A stretch of 64,000 bases of DNA from NCBI GenBank assembly GCA_022495005.1, contig JAGYXB010001054.1, positions 62,001 through 126,000 on the forward strand, written 5' to 3'. The number at the start of each line of letters is the position of its first letter. Position 1 is the stretch's first letter. This document shows, one piece after another, positions 10,560-21,421 of the stretch. The notes under the pieces were generated by a model. That model had not been told where the DNA came from and did not search any database. It was given only the letters and a program-made list of their open reading frames with translations. Source of the DNA: Rhyacophila brunnea. Its lineage: Eukaryota; Arthropoda; Insecta; Trichoptera; Rhyacophilidae. A program made the position numbers and the translations under genes.

Positions 10560-11165
10560 GGTAAGTGAGATCAAAACCTATGTCAATCTTTTATGGTACG
10601 AGTAACTAAAGGTGACATTACCGGAACGGACAGAATTTATTAGCTTAGTAAAAGGAAGGTTAAAGTTAATCATAAAATATAATATAATACGTAAGTATAA
10701 CGACTTTGTCAACATCTCCGGTTTAATTATATTTAACTAACACACATACTCAATCATGAGAAAGAGATATGAAAGTAAGGCATAAGACTATGATAATATT
10801 ATGACTTATAGGCTGTAAGAATTTATATAAATACTCGTATGATTTTAATTAAATTTTGATGACTTTTCAATCATTGTACAGATAAAACAAATAATAAAAA
10901 GTTATGATGAAACCTTATAACCCTTATTTATCTGCCAACATAAGCGTTTATTTTTATCTACTGTAATATTATCGATCCTGTATGGTAACCCAAGGTTATA
11001 TCATCGGAACGGACGGAATGTATTCGTTTCGTGAAGGGAAAGTTAAATATTACGAATATTTTTTTGATAGAGTTAAAGAATACGTGGACGAATAGAAAAC
11101 ACGGGAATCAACTCCCCGCGGTAAAATCGGTTATCTAGTTATATTTTGAAAATCAATTCAAGGTA
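10540..11165 (+). pseudogene. Duplicated, decayed coding segments
   Basis: Two related segments occur. Near 10605-10660 a frame reads VTKGDITGTDRIY then a stop. Near 10985-11090 a related frame reads VTQGYIIGTDGMYSFREGKV and onward to a stop, then a further coding-like run with one more stop up to a donor-like aag-gtaagc at 11161. The gagaaagagatat motif that precedes the first donor recurs near 10760. This is an internal duplication of exon-like pieces of one unidentified gene, no longer functional. Confidence 0.35.
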
Positions 11166-11880
11166 AGCGCGATCGAGATGGTCATTATTTTGACAGCTAG
11201 CGGCTGAATAACCTCCACAACTGTTGGCCATATTTTGAGCTTTATTTAAAATCAAACTTGGCTTGTTTGATTCAAATGATCACTCTAACCAAAATAATGA
11301 ATTTGGTAGTAAATCTCACTGAAGCACTACTATGGTGGCAATAGTAGGTAATTTGATATTAAAGCATTAGACGTTTGAACAAAGAATACATTTTGTACAT
11401 ATTGTTGATTTACTGTAAAACTACTCCATGGGTTACATGAGTTAATTTAATGGAATACTAAGTGAAACTAAAATTGAAACCGAGGTTCTTTCTATGGTCA
11501 AAAAGGCGTATTGTACTTTCTTTGTCATACTAGTAGAATCAGTGAGTGGTATAATACGTCTACATCGTGCATTGCAGATTAATAGTCGATTTTTTTCTAC
11601 AGTTCAAATGAGGTGGATTACGATTACCGTAGTATTTATTAGATATTTATAATAATTACAATCGATGAATTATGCATAATATTTAGTTATTTTAAGCCGA
11701 TAATTTCATTTTACTTTACTATACTTTATATTAGAATAGATATTAGAATAGAATAGATACTTTCTGGTAGAATTTAATTCTCACCTTTTTTTATTACTTA
11801 CTTGTATTAGTGAATTTATTACGGTTCTAGTTCATAACAAATACTATCCTTAGATTAGAATAAAAATGTTAAAAATTAAA
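11166..11880. other. Mostly unclassified; short repeat at 11560-11640
   Basis: The 11560-11640 stretch (gcattgcagattaat, caaatgaggtggat) is related to 42040-42130 in the same orientation. The rest shows no feature. Confidence 0.35.
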
Positions 11881-11884
11881 TAAA

Positions 11885-11990
11885 ATTTCAAAAATATTCT
11901 GCTAATCTCGCACCTTGCTGATGGAGTCTGATAAGCCTTACACAGGAAACTAGTTTTGATCCAGAATACGTCATGGCTGCGACCATGAAG
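11885..11990 (-). mobile_element. LINE 3' region fragment
   Basis: The minus strand (catggtcgcagccatgacg, ttctggatcaaaa) is related to the + sequence at 29205-29290, so these are opposite-orientation copies of one family. Confidence 0.5.
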
Positions 11991-12635
11991 GTAATTGAGA
12001 TATGTGTAGCGATTATCTATACCATATTAATTTTAATATACTTACAAAAAAACCATCATTGAACAAATCTTATCATCCAAATTGTACCCAAGATGTAGAA
12101 CAGGTCCAAAAGTAGACATAAAGAACGCTGTATGCTATATTAATTACAATAAAACAAAGAAAAATACAGCTAGAACTTCCCCAATATTCGGTTGAAGAAA
12201 ATAGTCTTTCGGCATTTTCCTCACAGAGATAACGCTATGAGAGGGCAAAGGCCTTTGTGTGAAGCCCTCCCTCGGCTTTCCCCCGGGAGCGGCTTACAGC
12301 TGAGTATTTGCATAAAAATAATTACTTACCCAAGCTCGCGACTTTGTACATCAATAGTTAATGGCTTTTTTTATTACTGGGGATGCTCAACCCGAACGGC
12401 AGTTTGATCATATTTTTATTATATACAATAAATAATGGTGTCAGTTATAAGCCACTTTATCCTCGGATATTTGTGGAAATATTTATAACTGAGTTTTGTA
12501 TCTAGTATCCATAAATAACATTTATTGGTATTATTTTAATTACCACCGATATGAATTTTACCATAGAAATACTGTATACATAATATATTATTATATTAAA
12601 ATTGTGAATACGTCTTTCTAGTCAATCATTTAGAG
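11991..12635. other. No gene seen
   Basis: A+T-rich except for a G+C-rich patch at about 12235-12300. A 71-codon frame at 12192-12407 has no recognisable motif. Confidence 0.3.
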
Positions 12636-12820
12636 CAGGCCTGGACAAACTACGGCCCACCAAGTATTTCTGTGGGGCCCGCGAGCTTTAATCGTATTTC
12701 TGAAAAGTCTACTTTTTTCTATTTTTAACGCCCTTTTAAAAAATAAAATTTTGATAAAGGTACATGAATTGAAGGATGGATTACAAAAACAACATATTAT
12801 GTCAGAACTGAACAATTTTA
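12636..12820. mobile_element. hAT-like terminal sequence, one end only
   Basis: Begins caggcctggacaaactacgg and continues with a cggcccacc/ggggcccgcg imperfect inversion, a form typical of hAT termini. The other end and a duplication of atttagag (12628-12635) were not found. Confidence 0.45.
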
Positions 12821-13285
12821 CAGGAGAGCAAAAAATTTTATATAATCTCTTCCTTGTGAATTATGATTATTTTTTAATTTGATACTACACAATGTGTGGT
12901 TATTTTTCAATGAGAAATAATAATCATTAAAACTTTTGAAGTTCATAATAAATATGCAAAAGACACTGCTTTCATTTGACTTAATTATTATGGTGTATTC
13001 GTAGAAACTCGAAATTCGTAGAAACTTTAACACCTTTTAACCAGTGTTATGTGCTGTTTTTTAAATAACAGTAAATGAGAGAATTATTATTTTAAAAAAC
13101 GAAATGACTCATAAATCTCAAATATGAAAGAATCTGACAGATATGTTGTTTTTGTAATCTACCCTTAAATTGCACCGTCGAGAAGAAATCTGCAAATTTT
13201 AAAACACTCTTAATTCAGAAAAAATCGAACAAGTTAAAGATTCTCTTCGAAAAACTTTGTTTATTTTTGGATCAACCTACATGAT
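12821..13285. other. No gene seen
   Basis: A+T-rich. Probably partly interior of the element starting at 12636, but this is unproved. Confidence 0.3.
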
Positions 13286-13600
13286 ATGTGGATCAACGAG
13301 GAGATAAGAGAACGCACCAAGCAGCCTCTCATCATGCTGAAAGTGAAGAGGCGACGTTGGACCTGGCTCGGCCACGTGCTGCGGATGCCAGAAGAGAACT
13401 TCAACCTGGCTTGCCTGTTTTTCAAGCCAACCGGATTCCGGCGTCCTGGAAGGCCGCTAAATACAATCTACAGAGTGTATACGTTGGAGCTATGGAATGC
13501 TGGTTTGACCTGGAACGAAGCAAGAAGATTGGCGAGCGACATGGATTCCAGGAGGCGCCGCGTGGCGTCCAAATATGGTAATCTCAGTTTTAGGTAACTG
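13286..13600 (+). pseudogene. LINE R-I C-terminal fragment
   Basis: A frame encodes NEEIRERTKQPL, then KRRRWTWLGHVLRMPEENFN, and a GRPLNTIYRVYT segment. Repeated aromatic/basic tails of this form follow the reverse transcriptase domain in RTE-type non-LTR elements (the clade is my inference). It is 5' truncated, keeps about 100 codons and lacks the full 3' end seen in the 63299-63942 copy. Other copies: 43237, 46318, 54604 and 63299. Confidence 0.75.
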
Positions 13601-13639
13601 CTCCTGAGGTATTCCTAGGCGTAAAAAAATCTTTACATA

Positions 13640-13913
13640 CAAACGTTGTGCTTCATTATACGCTCAATTTAAACTGAGTATGGTGCAAGGAGGTTGATTT
13701 GGTTCAGACGGGCCCAATTGGCCACGCGGACCTGATTGCAACAGAGGCCAATTTTGCGGCATTTGAAAAATTTGTAGCGTCGTATACGGAGCGGGATAAT
13801 CCCAACTCTTCCGTATAATCAGACTAAAATCTTGAGCATCAGTACGCTGGTACACAGGGCGCATCACGCCGGCGGCAGCAGAGCTGGACCTAACTTTCTC
13901 ACTTTCTTTCTAG
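13640..13913. other. G+C-richer stretch, promoter-like or retroelement remnant
   Basis: Contains two CCAAT-like motifs (ggcccaattggcc, aggccaattttgcgg) and is clearly richer in CpG than its flanks. The minus strand also holds a 67-codon frame (13664-13867; RTDAQDFSLIIRKSWDYPAP, then a P/Q-rich tail) that looks coding and could be a gag-like remnant. I cannot decide between the two readings. Confidence 0.35.
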
Positions 13914-13937
13914 AGTCAGTCTAAAGCACCGAGGTGC

Positions 13938-14109
13938 ATGGTTGCAAATGATCGGTCCCGTGCGGCTCCATTCGGGACGAAATGTGAGCAATTAAATAAT
14001 CATTATGTCGCAATACAGCACTGTGGAAGGCGGCTGTATAGGCACGGCGGGTGGAGGAGGGTGTATTTGTTTATGTTTGTGTTGTTATTAATTATCGCGT
14101 TGACTACTT
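13938..14109 (+). CDS. Candidate first coding exon with a membrane anchor
   Basis: A frame is open from a strong acceptor-like tract (ctttctttctag, ending 13913) through an ATG at 13938. It encodes a basic N-terminal segment of about 46 residues, then a hydrophobic run of about 17 (VYLFMFVLLLIIALTTC), ending at a stop at 14133-14135. A donor-like gtaagc follows the first base of a codon at 14109, so the exon could end there in phase 1. The charge pattern (basic side before the helix) would suit a type II membrane protein or signal anchor. Codon content is less A+T-biased than the flanks. No family is recognised and no partner exon of matching phase was found nearby. It may be chance. Confidence 0.3.
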
Positions 14110-14891
14110 GTAAGCTCGAGTACTTTTCGCGTTGACTGTAGATAAAACACTTTTTTATTTACATTAATAATCAATAATTGGTTCAGTGTCACGCGTTTAG
14201 GATGTTGTTATAGAATTTAGATGTGGGAATAAAGATATTTTTTTTTTATTCATCGTAAGTGTTGGCATTATATTTATTAAAAAGCATACCTACTAGGTAT
14301 AATGCTAGTCAAAATCGATATTTTTGTAAAAACTTGCATGTTTATTTTGAATCACTCCATATTTTGCATACTAATACGAAATAGGTATGTGTCGATACAT
14401 GGCATACTGGAATGAATTTTGTATGCACGCGTCAATCAAACTGGCTTGAAACTTGCACTCGGGGGGTATTGTGAATATTCGAACATTGCTTTATATGTAG
14501 ATATATTTTACGTAGATGTAATATACCGACTGTATTTTCTATACGAGAACCATTTATTTATTTATTTATTTATACAATCGTAAGGTTCATAGCTCTCGTT
14601 ATTCATTACTTAATTGAGCTATAATTCTATATCAGAATAATAATAATATTGATCTATGAAAACATATATATTTTTTAAATGATTTTAATTTCAATGCATT
14701 TAAAATCTTATTGTATACTAAATTATTTATCACGTGTTTTTATATGTTAACATTTTCCAAAAAAAATAAAGTTTAAACTGTACCTACACAAATCTTCCGC
14801 GGAGTTCCAATTTAAAAAAATATGAATTTTAAGTTTACGACAGATAAACAAAACAAATGAAACAAGTGAATGACAGTAATCATTCGTAGAC
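14110..14891. other. No gene seen; short TTTA microsatellite
   Basis: A+T-rich. About five tandem TTTA units lie at 14550-14572. Confidence 0.4.
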
Positions 14892-14894
14892 TTA

Positions 14895-15263
14895 AGCCTC
14901 AATTACATTGAGTTTCTTTACGAGCTGTTTATTGGCGAATTTACAATCTGCCTGTAAAGTCGCCCAGTGTAATCATCGAATAAGCTAATTAGCAGATTGT
15001 AAACACTCTACCGAGAAAAGTTGAAAGCCGGTCATTTTTACAGGCTACACGCCGGCGTGTGGGCCTACTGCGTCTACGCAATAGAGCGCAGTACCAACCT
15101 CCCGGTAAAAAAACTAACTACGTTCTGTCAAAATAGTCACTGGCTTGTGGCTTCTCAGCGAATGGAAAGTTTTGTGTGTAATCATCAAATCGCAGTAGCT
15201 GAATCGCCCGCTTTTAAATTCGCCAATAAACAGCTCGTAAAGAAGCTCAATGTAATTGAGGCT
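14895..15263. mobile_element. MITE with TTA duplication (369 bp)
   Basis: TIRs of about 48 bp begin agcctcaattacattgag and end in the inverted form ctcaatgtaattgaggct, running inward through gagctgtttattggcgaat. TTA flanks both sides (14892-14894 and 15264-15266). A 3-bp TTA/TWA duplication suits PIF/Harbinger. The 86-codon frame at 15021-15281 lies in the element and is not a gene. Confidence 0.75.
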
Positions 15264-15266
15264 TTA

Positions 15267-15796
15267 CCTACTGAAAAATAGTTTCTATATTGTGATGTTC
15301 TCACTGCTTTAGTGAGTTTTAAAACATCGTAGCAATTAGACTCTTATAATATACAATATCTCTCGTGAAAATTTCTATAATATGGACTCCATAGTAAAAT
15401 GTGTACATCCAAACCATTGAAATATATCAACTTAAACGTTTTATTAAGTTTAAATTTAATATTCCAACTGAGATAACTAATTAATATTTATCCACGTTAA
15501 ATTTAAGCTACAAACAGCTGACCTTTTGATTACGTTTAAAACTGTTTATATCAACTTCAGACTGAAAATATTACCATAATATTATGTGACTTTTTTATTT
15601 TAAGACAGCTTTAAAAAATATAAACGTGTGAGGGATATGGAAACGAAGACGGCACTTTCCAATTTCGTGAAACGTTGTCAAGTCAACACGTCTAATGTCT
15701 TTTTTATTGGTATAATTTTCGAAAATGTATTTTTAAATGATTTTTCTATATTAATAATACCTATAAAATATTTTGTAATAGTTTTATATAAATTAC
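15267..15796. other. No gene seen
   Basis: A+T-rich DNA without recognised features. Confidence 0.4.
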
Positions 15797-16084
15797 TAGC
15801 TGAAGTACCCGGCTTCGCACAGGGTCGCTTCGTGGTTATATTTATCTTAGATATTTGAAAAATAATAAGAGGAAATTATTTTTTTAATATTAAAATATCT
15901 GTGTAATACAATATGGCAATATGAAAATAATTCTAATAGGAGTAAAGGTCAAACATAGGAACACTAAATTAAAATCGAATCCAAAATATGAAAACGTTAT
16001 TAATGTTATTAATATGTAGTAAAAAAATCAAAATTGGATGGAACAAACAAACAACAAACTTTGTATTTTATATAATACTAATTT

Positions 16085-18590
16085 AGAAACCTTCGCAGGT
16101 GTGCGCACAACAACTGACAAAAGTTTCATCGCAATCGGATGAATGGTATAGGAACGCATACGAATAGTAGAAGAAGATGATTTTCTAATTCTGAAATCTT
16201 CGAGGGCATGCGCATGAGAACTCACCAAAGTTTCATTGCAATCGGATTAATGGTATAGGAACGCATACGAATAGAAGAAGAAGAAGATGGTTGTACTAAT
16301 TTAAAAACCTTTGCGGGCGTGCGCACAACAACTGGTCAAAATTTCATCGCAATCGGATGAATGGTATAAGAACGCATACAAATAGAAGAAGATAGAATGG
16401 AAGAAAAAGAAAATAGTTGTAACAATTCAGAAACCTTTGCGGCGTGAGCACAACACTTGATCAAAATTTCATTGCAATCGGATGAATGGTATAGGAACGC
16501 ATACGAATAGAAGATAGAATAGAAGAAGAAGATGGTTGTACTAATTCAGAAACCTTCGCGGGTGTTGGCACAATTACTGATGAAAATTTTATTGCAATCG
16601 GATGAATGGAATAGGAACGCATACGAATAGAAGAATATAGAATAGAAGAAGAAGAAGAAGAAGATGGTTGTACTAATTCAAAAAACCATTGCGGATGTTA
16701 CCACAACAACTGATGAAGGTTTCATCGCAATCGGATGAATGGTATAGGGACCATACGAATAAAAGAAGATAGAATGAAGAAGAAGAAGAAGAAGAAGATA
16801 GTTGTACTAATTCAGAATCCTTTGCGGGTGTTGGCATAATTACTGACGAAAATTTTATTGCAATCGGAGGAATGGAATAGGAACGCATACGAATAGAAGA
16901 TAGAATAGAAGAAGAAGATGGTTATACTAATTCAGAAACCTTCGCGGGTGTTGGCACAATTACTGACGAAAATTTTATTGCAATCGGATGAATGGAATAG
17001 GAACGCATACGAATAGAAGAATATAGAATAGAAGAAGAAGAAGATGGTTGTACTAATTCAAAAACCATTGCAGGTGTTACCACAACAACTGATGAAGGTT
17101 TCATCGCAATCGGATAAATGGTATAGGGACCATACGAATAAAAGAAGATAGAATTAAGAAGAAGAAGAAGATGATGATTTTTCTAATTCAGAAACCTTTG
17201 CGGTGTTGGCACAATTACTGGTGAAAATTTCATCGCAATCGGATGAAGTGGTATAAGAACGCATACAAATAGAAAGATAGAATGAAGAAAAAAGAAAATA
17301 GTTGTAACAATTCAGAAACCCTTTGCGGCGTGGTACAACATGATCAAAATTTCATTTGCAATCGGATGGTATAGGAACGCATACGAATAGAAGATAGAAT
17401 AGAAGAAAGAAGATGGTTGTACTGAATTCAGAACCTTCGCGGGTGTTGGCACAATTACTGATGAGGTACATTGCAATCGGATGAATAGAGAATAAAAGAA
17501 ACGAATACGAATAGAAGAATATAGAATAGAGAAGAAGAAGAAGATAGTTGTACTAATTCAAAACCATTTGCGGGTGTTACCACAACAACTGACGAAGGTT
17601 TCATCGCAATCGGATGAATGGTATAGGGACCATACGAATAAAAGAAGATAAAATGAAGAAGAAGAAGAAGAAGAAGAAGAAGAAGAAGATGGTTGTACAA
17701 ATTCAGAAACCTTCGCGGGTGTTGGCACAATTACTGACGAAAATTTTATTGCAATCGGATGAATGGAATAGGAACGCATACGAATAGAAGAATATAGAAT
17801 ATAAGAAGAAGAAGAAGAAGGTGGTTGTACTAATTCAAAAACCATTGCGGGTGTTACCACAACAACTGACGAAGGTTTCATCGCAATCGGATGAATGGTA
17901 TAGGGACCATACGAATAAAAGAAGATAAAATGAAGAAGAAGAAGAAGATGGTTGTGCTAATTCAGAAACCTTCGCGGGTGTTGGCACAATTACTGACGAA
18001 AATTTTATTGCAATCGGATGAATGGAATAGGAACGCATACGAATAGAAGAATATAGAATATAAGAAGAAGAAGAAGATGGTTGTATTAATTCAAAAACCA
18101 TTGCGGGTGTTACCACAACAACTGACGAAGGTTTCATTGCAATCGGATGAATGGTATAGGGACCATACGAATAAAAGAAGATAGAATGAAGAAGAAGAAG
18201 AGGATGATGATTTTTCTAATTCAGAAACCTTCATGGGTGTGCATACAACCACTTACCAAAATTTCATTGCAATCGGATGAATGGTATAGGAACCATACGA
18301 ATAAAAAAAAATATAATGAAGAAGAAGAAGAAGGTGATGATTTTTCTAATTTAGAAACCTTCATGGGTGTGCATACAACCACTTACCAAAATTTCATTGC
18401 AATCAGATGAATGGTATAGGAACCATACGAATAAAAGAAAATAGAATGAAGAAGAAGAAAAAGATGATGATTTTTCTAATTCAGAAACCTTCATGGGTGT
18501 GCATACAACCACTCACCAAAATTTCATTGCAATCGGATGAATGGTATAGGAACGCATACGGGACAGACACATAGACAGACAGACAGACAT
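16085..18590. repeat. Minisatellite, about 20 units of 110-140 bp with GAA runs
   Basis: Each unit carries caatcggatgaatggtatag, a cgcatacgaata motif, a variable GAA run, and attcagaaaccttcgcgggt. Unit length varies mainly with the number of GAA triplets. Alternating unit types (ggtgttggcacaattactg versus gtgttaccacaacaactg) between about 16550 and 18140 suggest higher-order duplication of unit pairs. Serine-rich minus-strand frames here are translations of GAA runs, not genes. Confidence 0.9.
18567..18590. repeat. ACAG/AGAC microsatellite
   Basis: About four to five tandem GACA units close to the first end of the element. Confidence 0.7.
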
Positions 18591-18847
18591 TCATTTTATA
18601 TATTAGTATAGCCTATACTCTTCCCGCAAGTGCAAGCAATAAGTTTACAAAGTTTTATCGCAATCGGATGAACGGTATGGCTGCGCATTAAATACGAACA
18701 AACAAACACACAAATATTAATTTTTATATATTAGATTACCGATATGAGAAAAAAGACATCTTACATTAACCTTGGTTAAAATTGGTTTCTAGAGTCCTCT
18801 TTTATGAAAAAAGATGTATTAATGTGTCGACTAGTTCAATGAAATAT

Positions 18848-18910
18848 TTTGGTTAGGTTAGATTAGGTTAGATCAGGTTAGGTTAGATTATGTGCTTAGG
18901 TTAGGTTATT
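18848..18910. repeat. Degenerate TTAGG tract
   Basis: Repeated GGTTA-type units (ggttaggttagattaggtta and onward) with point changes. It is an interstitial telomere-like tract. Confidence 0.7.
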
Positions 18911-18965
18911 TATTTTTTTTATAAAATATTATTAGATATATTACATGAATCAACCCAAATTCCCA

Positions 18966-19850
18966 CAGAAATATGTTATATTGTTATAGCAAAGGATGAT
19001 ATATTATACAATATATTATAAATAAACATAAGGAATACTTTAGAATGTACAGATTAGACTTGATAAAGATTTATTGTGAGCTAGCTATATGTCCACAATT
19101 TTTTAGAGGGTGTTGTAATATCAATGGTATTTTTCACATCATAAAATCGAAAGTTTGTGATGTTTTTGTGGAACATAATATTATTCGGTATCCTCTATTA
19201 TACAGATTATTTTATTTATATCTCTAGATATTCTTCTCTTGATTGACCCTTGTCCGTAGGAACATATCGCAAGTACAGACAATCTCTATCCAGTATTCAA
19301 ACAAACTATATAAATAAAGCATTTAGTGAATGTAAACTGGACTCTTGCTTCAGACTCCATAGCGATAATTTATGTTAAATACCTTATTTTACAATTGTCA
19401 ATTAAATCAATCCTGCTAACTAGATAATCACTTTTTAATTACCACCTTTGAAATGCACGTTAATTACATCGATCGGCCGCCTGGTCATTACGCGCCAGGT
19501 GCGTCTTCAGCGTCCAATTTATTAATTGAATGTAATAAAATACAACATTGGACGCTAAAGACTCGCCTAGCGCGTTACGACGAGGTGGCCATTCGATATA
19601 ATTATCATGCTATTTAAATGTGGTGATTAAAAAGTAATTATCTAGTCAGCAGTCAATGTGTAAGATAAAATCGTTAATTGCTAATTTTGGATAATTATAA
19701 CAGCCTGGTTAAACCTGTAATAAAAAAATAATTATTCTTGGCATTGTTCTGATTATTGCTTTTTGTTTATACTCTTAATAAATTCTTCTTATATACTGTA
19801 ATACTTATAAAATAGTGAAGTTGTTACAGGAATTTGCAAAACTTAACAGC
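18966..19850 (+). repeat. Dispersed repeat family F, copy A
   Basis: Matches 28408-29130 in order: tatgttatattgttata, ttcacatcataaaatcga, a tttgtgatgtttttgt segment, tcagactccata, and aacagcctggttaaacc. It is interrupted by a 240-bp palindromic element at 19413-19652 that copy B lacks. Confidence 0.65.
19413..19652. mobile_element. Palindromic MITE inside repeat F copy A
   Basis: The ends are inverted copies (ctgctaactagataatcac and its complement with two changes), and inversion extends inward through gtccaat/attggac around a short central loop. The related copy B has no such insert. tcaat occurs on both flanks, offset by one base. Confidence 0.7.
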
Positions 19851-19852
19851 AG

Positions 19853-19916
19853 GTACGAACGATTAGTGTAAACGTGGATAACTTCCCTATAATGACGTTG
19901 GCAAAGCAAGTCAAGT
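19853..19916 (+). CDS. Weak exon candidate upstream of 20471
   Basis: The segment is open in one useful frame (TISVNVDNFPIMTLAKQV) and ends before gtgagg in phase 2, which matches the 20471 segment. The acceptor side (acttaacagcag) lacks a pyrimidine tract, so support is thin. Confidence 0.2.
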
Positions 19917-20470
19917 GAGGTCCGCTAAGCTTCTCATTAGCAAACCGTACACTTTAAACTGATTAGTGGAGTATTAGTTAGTTAACTGAGTCAACACTTC
20001 GCTACCAGTCATAACAATAAGGCACTCGAGTTTCTTGCACGTCTAATTGCGTTTGCATTCCGGCTCGAGGAATGCATCTCGCGTAGGTACTTACTTAGTT
20101 GTTCGTAGAACATTAAGAATATATGAATATCACGCTCTGGTGGACTTGGAAGCAATAATGTTTCAGCGTTCAAAGAGGTGCACGTGGGTGTACCTCAAGT
20201 TTAATATGTACATAGCGTCATATTGATCAATTAAAATAGAATATTACAACTTGGCGCATCTGAGTCGTCTACGCGTTCTCGTAACACTCAAAAGATCCAT
20301 AAAGCACATGCGCGCACACAAAAAAATTATATGAGAGGGGATGCATTTCAAAAAAATATCCAAAATAGTTTATTATCAATTTTTAAGGCGGCGGGAGGAG
20401 AGGGGAGTAGTTTAAAAAATTTAGGCATTTCCACTGATTTCCACTCAGCCTACTAATTATAGCTTCCCAG

Positions 20471-20597
20471 TGATTCAACCGTAGACAACTGGGTGAATTC
20501 CCTATCCCCAGACACTCCTGACTTGAGTTCAGCGCTTAATATTACAGTGCTCATCTACAAGTTACTGCAACCTATCATATCAATATGTGGTTATCGA
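20471..20597 (+). CDS. Candidate internal exon 1 of an unidentified gene
   Basis: The upstream sequence has a branch-point-like tactaat and the acceptor agcttcccag. After one base the frame is open for 42 codons up to CGA, followed by the donor-like gtgagc. Peptide pieces: DSTVDNWVNSLSPDTPDLSS, then ALNITVLIYKLLQPI, containing an NIT glycosylation sequon. The incoming phase is 2 and the outgoing phase is 0, which fits the next candidate at 22921. The peptide has ordinary protein composition, unlike A+T-rich noise. No family is recognised. The segment has no repeat partner in the window. Confidence 0.5.
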
Positions 20598-20691
20598 GTG
20601 AGCTTGACCTAATTAATGGTTATTATTAATTATTAGTATCATTGACATCCATTTGTATCATCCGCGTTGTCTTGCCTTTTAAAAATACTTC

Positions 20692-21408
20692 TTCTTCTTC
20701 TTCTTCCATGGCGCTACATCCCAGGGTGGGATTTGGCTTCCTCCACAACCGCTCTCCACTCACTCCTGTCTCTCGCCACACTTCTCCAGTTACCGGGTCC
20801 TCCTATATGAAGCCAGTCTACTTCTACGGCGTCAGCCCATCTCCTTCTTGGACGGCCTCTGGGTCTCTTCCGTTGGGGTAGCCACTTCGTCATGATCCTT
20901 GGCGCTCTAACTTCAGGCATTCTCTTCACATGTCCCGCCCATCGTTGTCTTTGGGACTTACAGTATCTTATGATTGTTTGCTGTTCAATCAGCTCTTCCA
21001 ACTCGTGGTTCATTTTTATTCTGTAGTTCCCATTTTCCAACGTGGGTCCAAAGATTTTTCGGACTATTTTACGCTCGAAGACAGCTAATTTTTTTTCCTC
21101 GTTTTGAGTTAAGCACCAAGTCTCACAGCCATGAGTGACCACTGGCCTTATAATTAATTGTTTTATAAATTAGAAGTTTACTTCTTCGGCCTAGAATTTT
21201 CGACCCCACCTTGCACTTGCAGGCATGCCAGCATTTATTCCCGGAGATAAGGCGGATTTTTATCTCCCCTGCTGTCTTATTTTGGGTATTTAGGCTGGAT
21301 CCGAGATACGTGAACTTGTCCACCCCTTCATATGCATGCTGTCCTATGTCTATATTCTGCAGCGGTACCTGATCGCGTGTGCTGACCATATACTTAGTTT
21401 TTGACTGG
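20692..21408 (-). pseudogene. LINE R-III, 5'-truncated copy with 13-bp duplication
   Basis: The target duplication ttaaaaatacttc lies at 20679-20691 and 21409-21421. The minus strand encodes the end of an endonuclease/reverse-transcriptase polyprotein: a segment with DKFTYLGSSLN (about 21300), then ETWCLTQNEEKKLAVFERK, RQRWAGHVKRMPEVRAPR and GRPRRRWADAVEVDW, ending in a stop near 20714 and a GAA-type tail. A frameshift near 21130 splits the frame. Such tails with a HG-CETW segment and RWAGHV motif are known from arthropod non-LTR elements. Truncation plus duplication is the normal outcome of target-primed insertion. Confidence 0.85.
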
Positions 21409-21421
21409 TTAAAAATACTTC

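Larger units (their letters stand above)
15797..18735 (+). mobile_element. Retroposon-like element expanded by a minisatellite
   Basis: The left end, ctagctgaagtacccggctt, and the right end, aatttttatatattag, are of a kind common at insect interspersed repeats; I cannot assign the class. A first end-like motif occurs at about 18590-18605 after an ACAG run, followed by another body fragment with gcaatcggatgaacggtatg and a second end at about 18735. Between them lies the tandem array at 16085-18590. Confidence 0.5.

Noticed and set aside
12636..13040. Complete hAT element
   Set aside because: Only one terminus was found; no second copy of atttagag or inverted end could be located.
13288..13581. 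Second overlapping + frame in the R-I fragment
   Set aside because: Out-of-frame shadow; the WTWLGHV tail is in the other frame.
16673..18137. Serine-rich minus-strand open frames
   Set aside because: They are translations of the GAA triplet runs and tandem units of the minisatellite, repeated in every unit, with no start context or conservation signal.
16085..18590. CRISPR array
   Set aside because: Units are contiguous tandem repeats without unique spacers, in clearly eukaryotic DNA.
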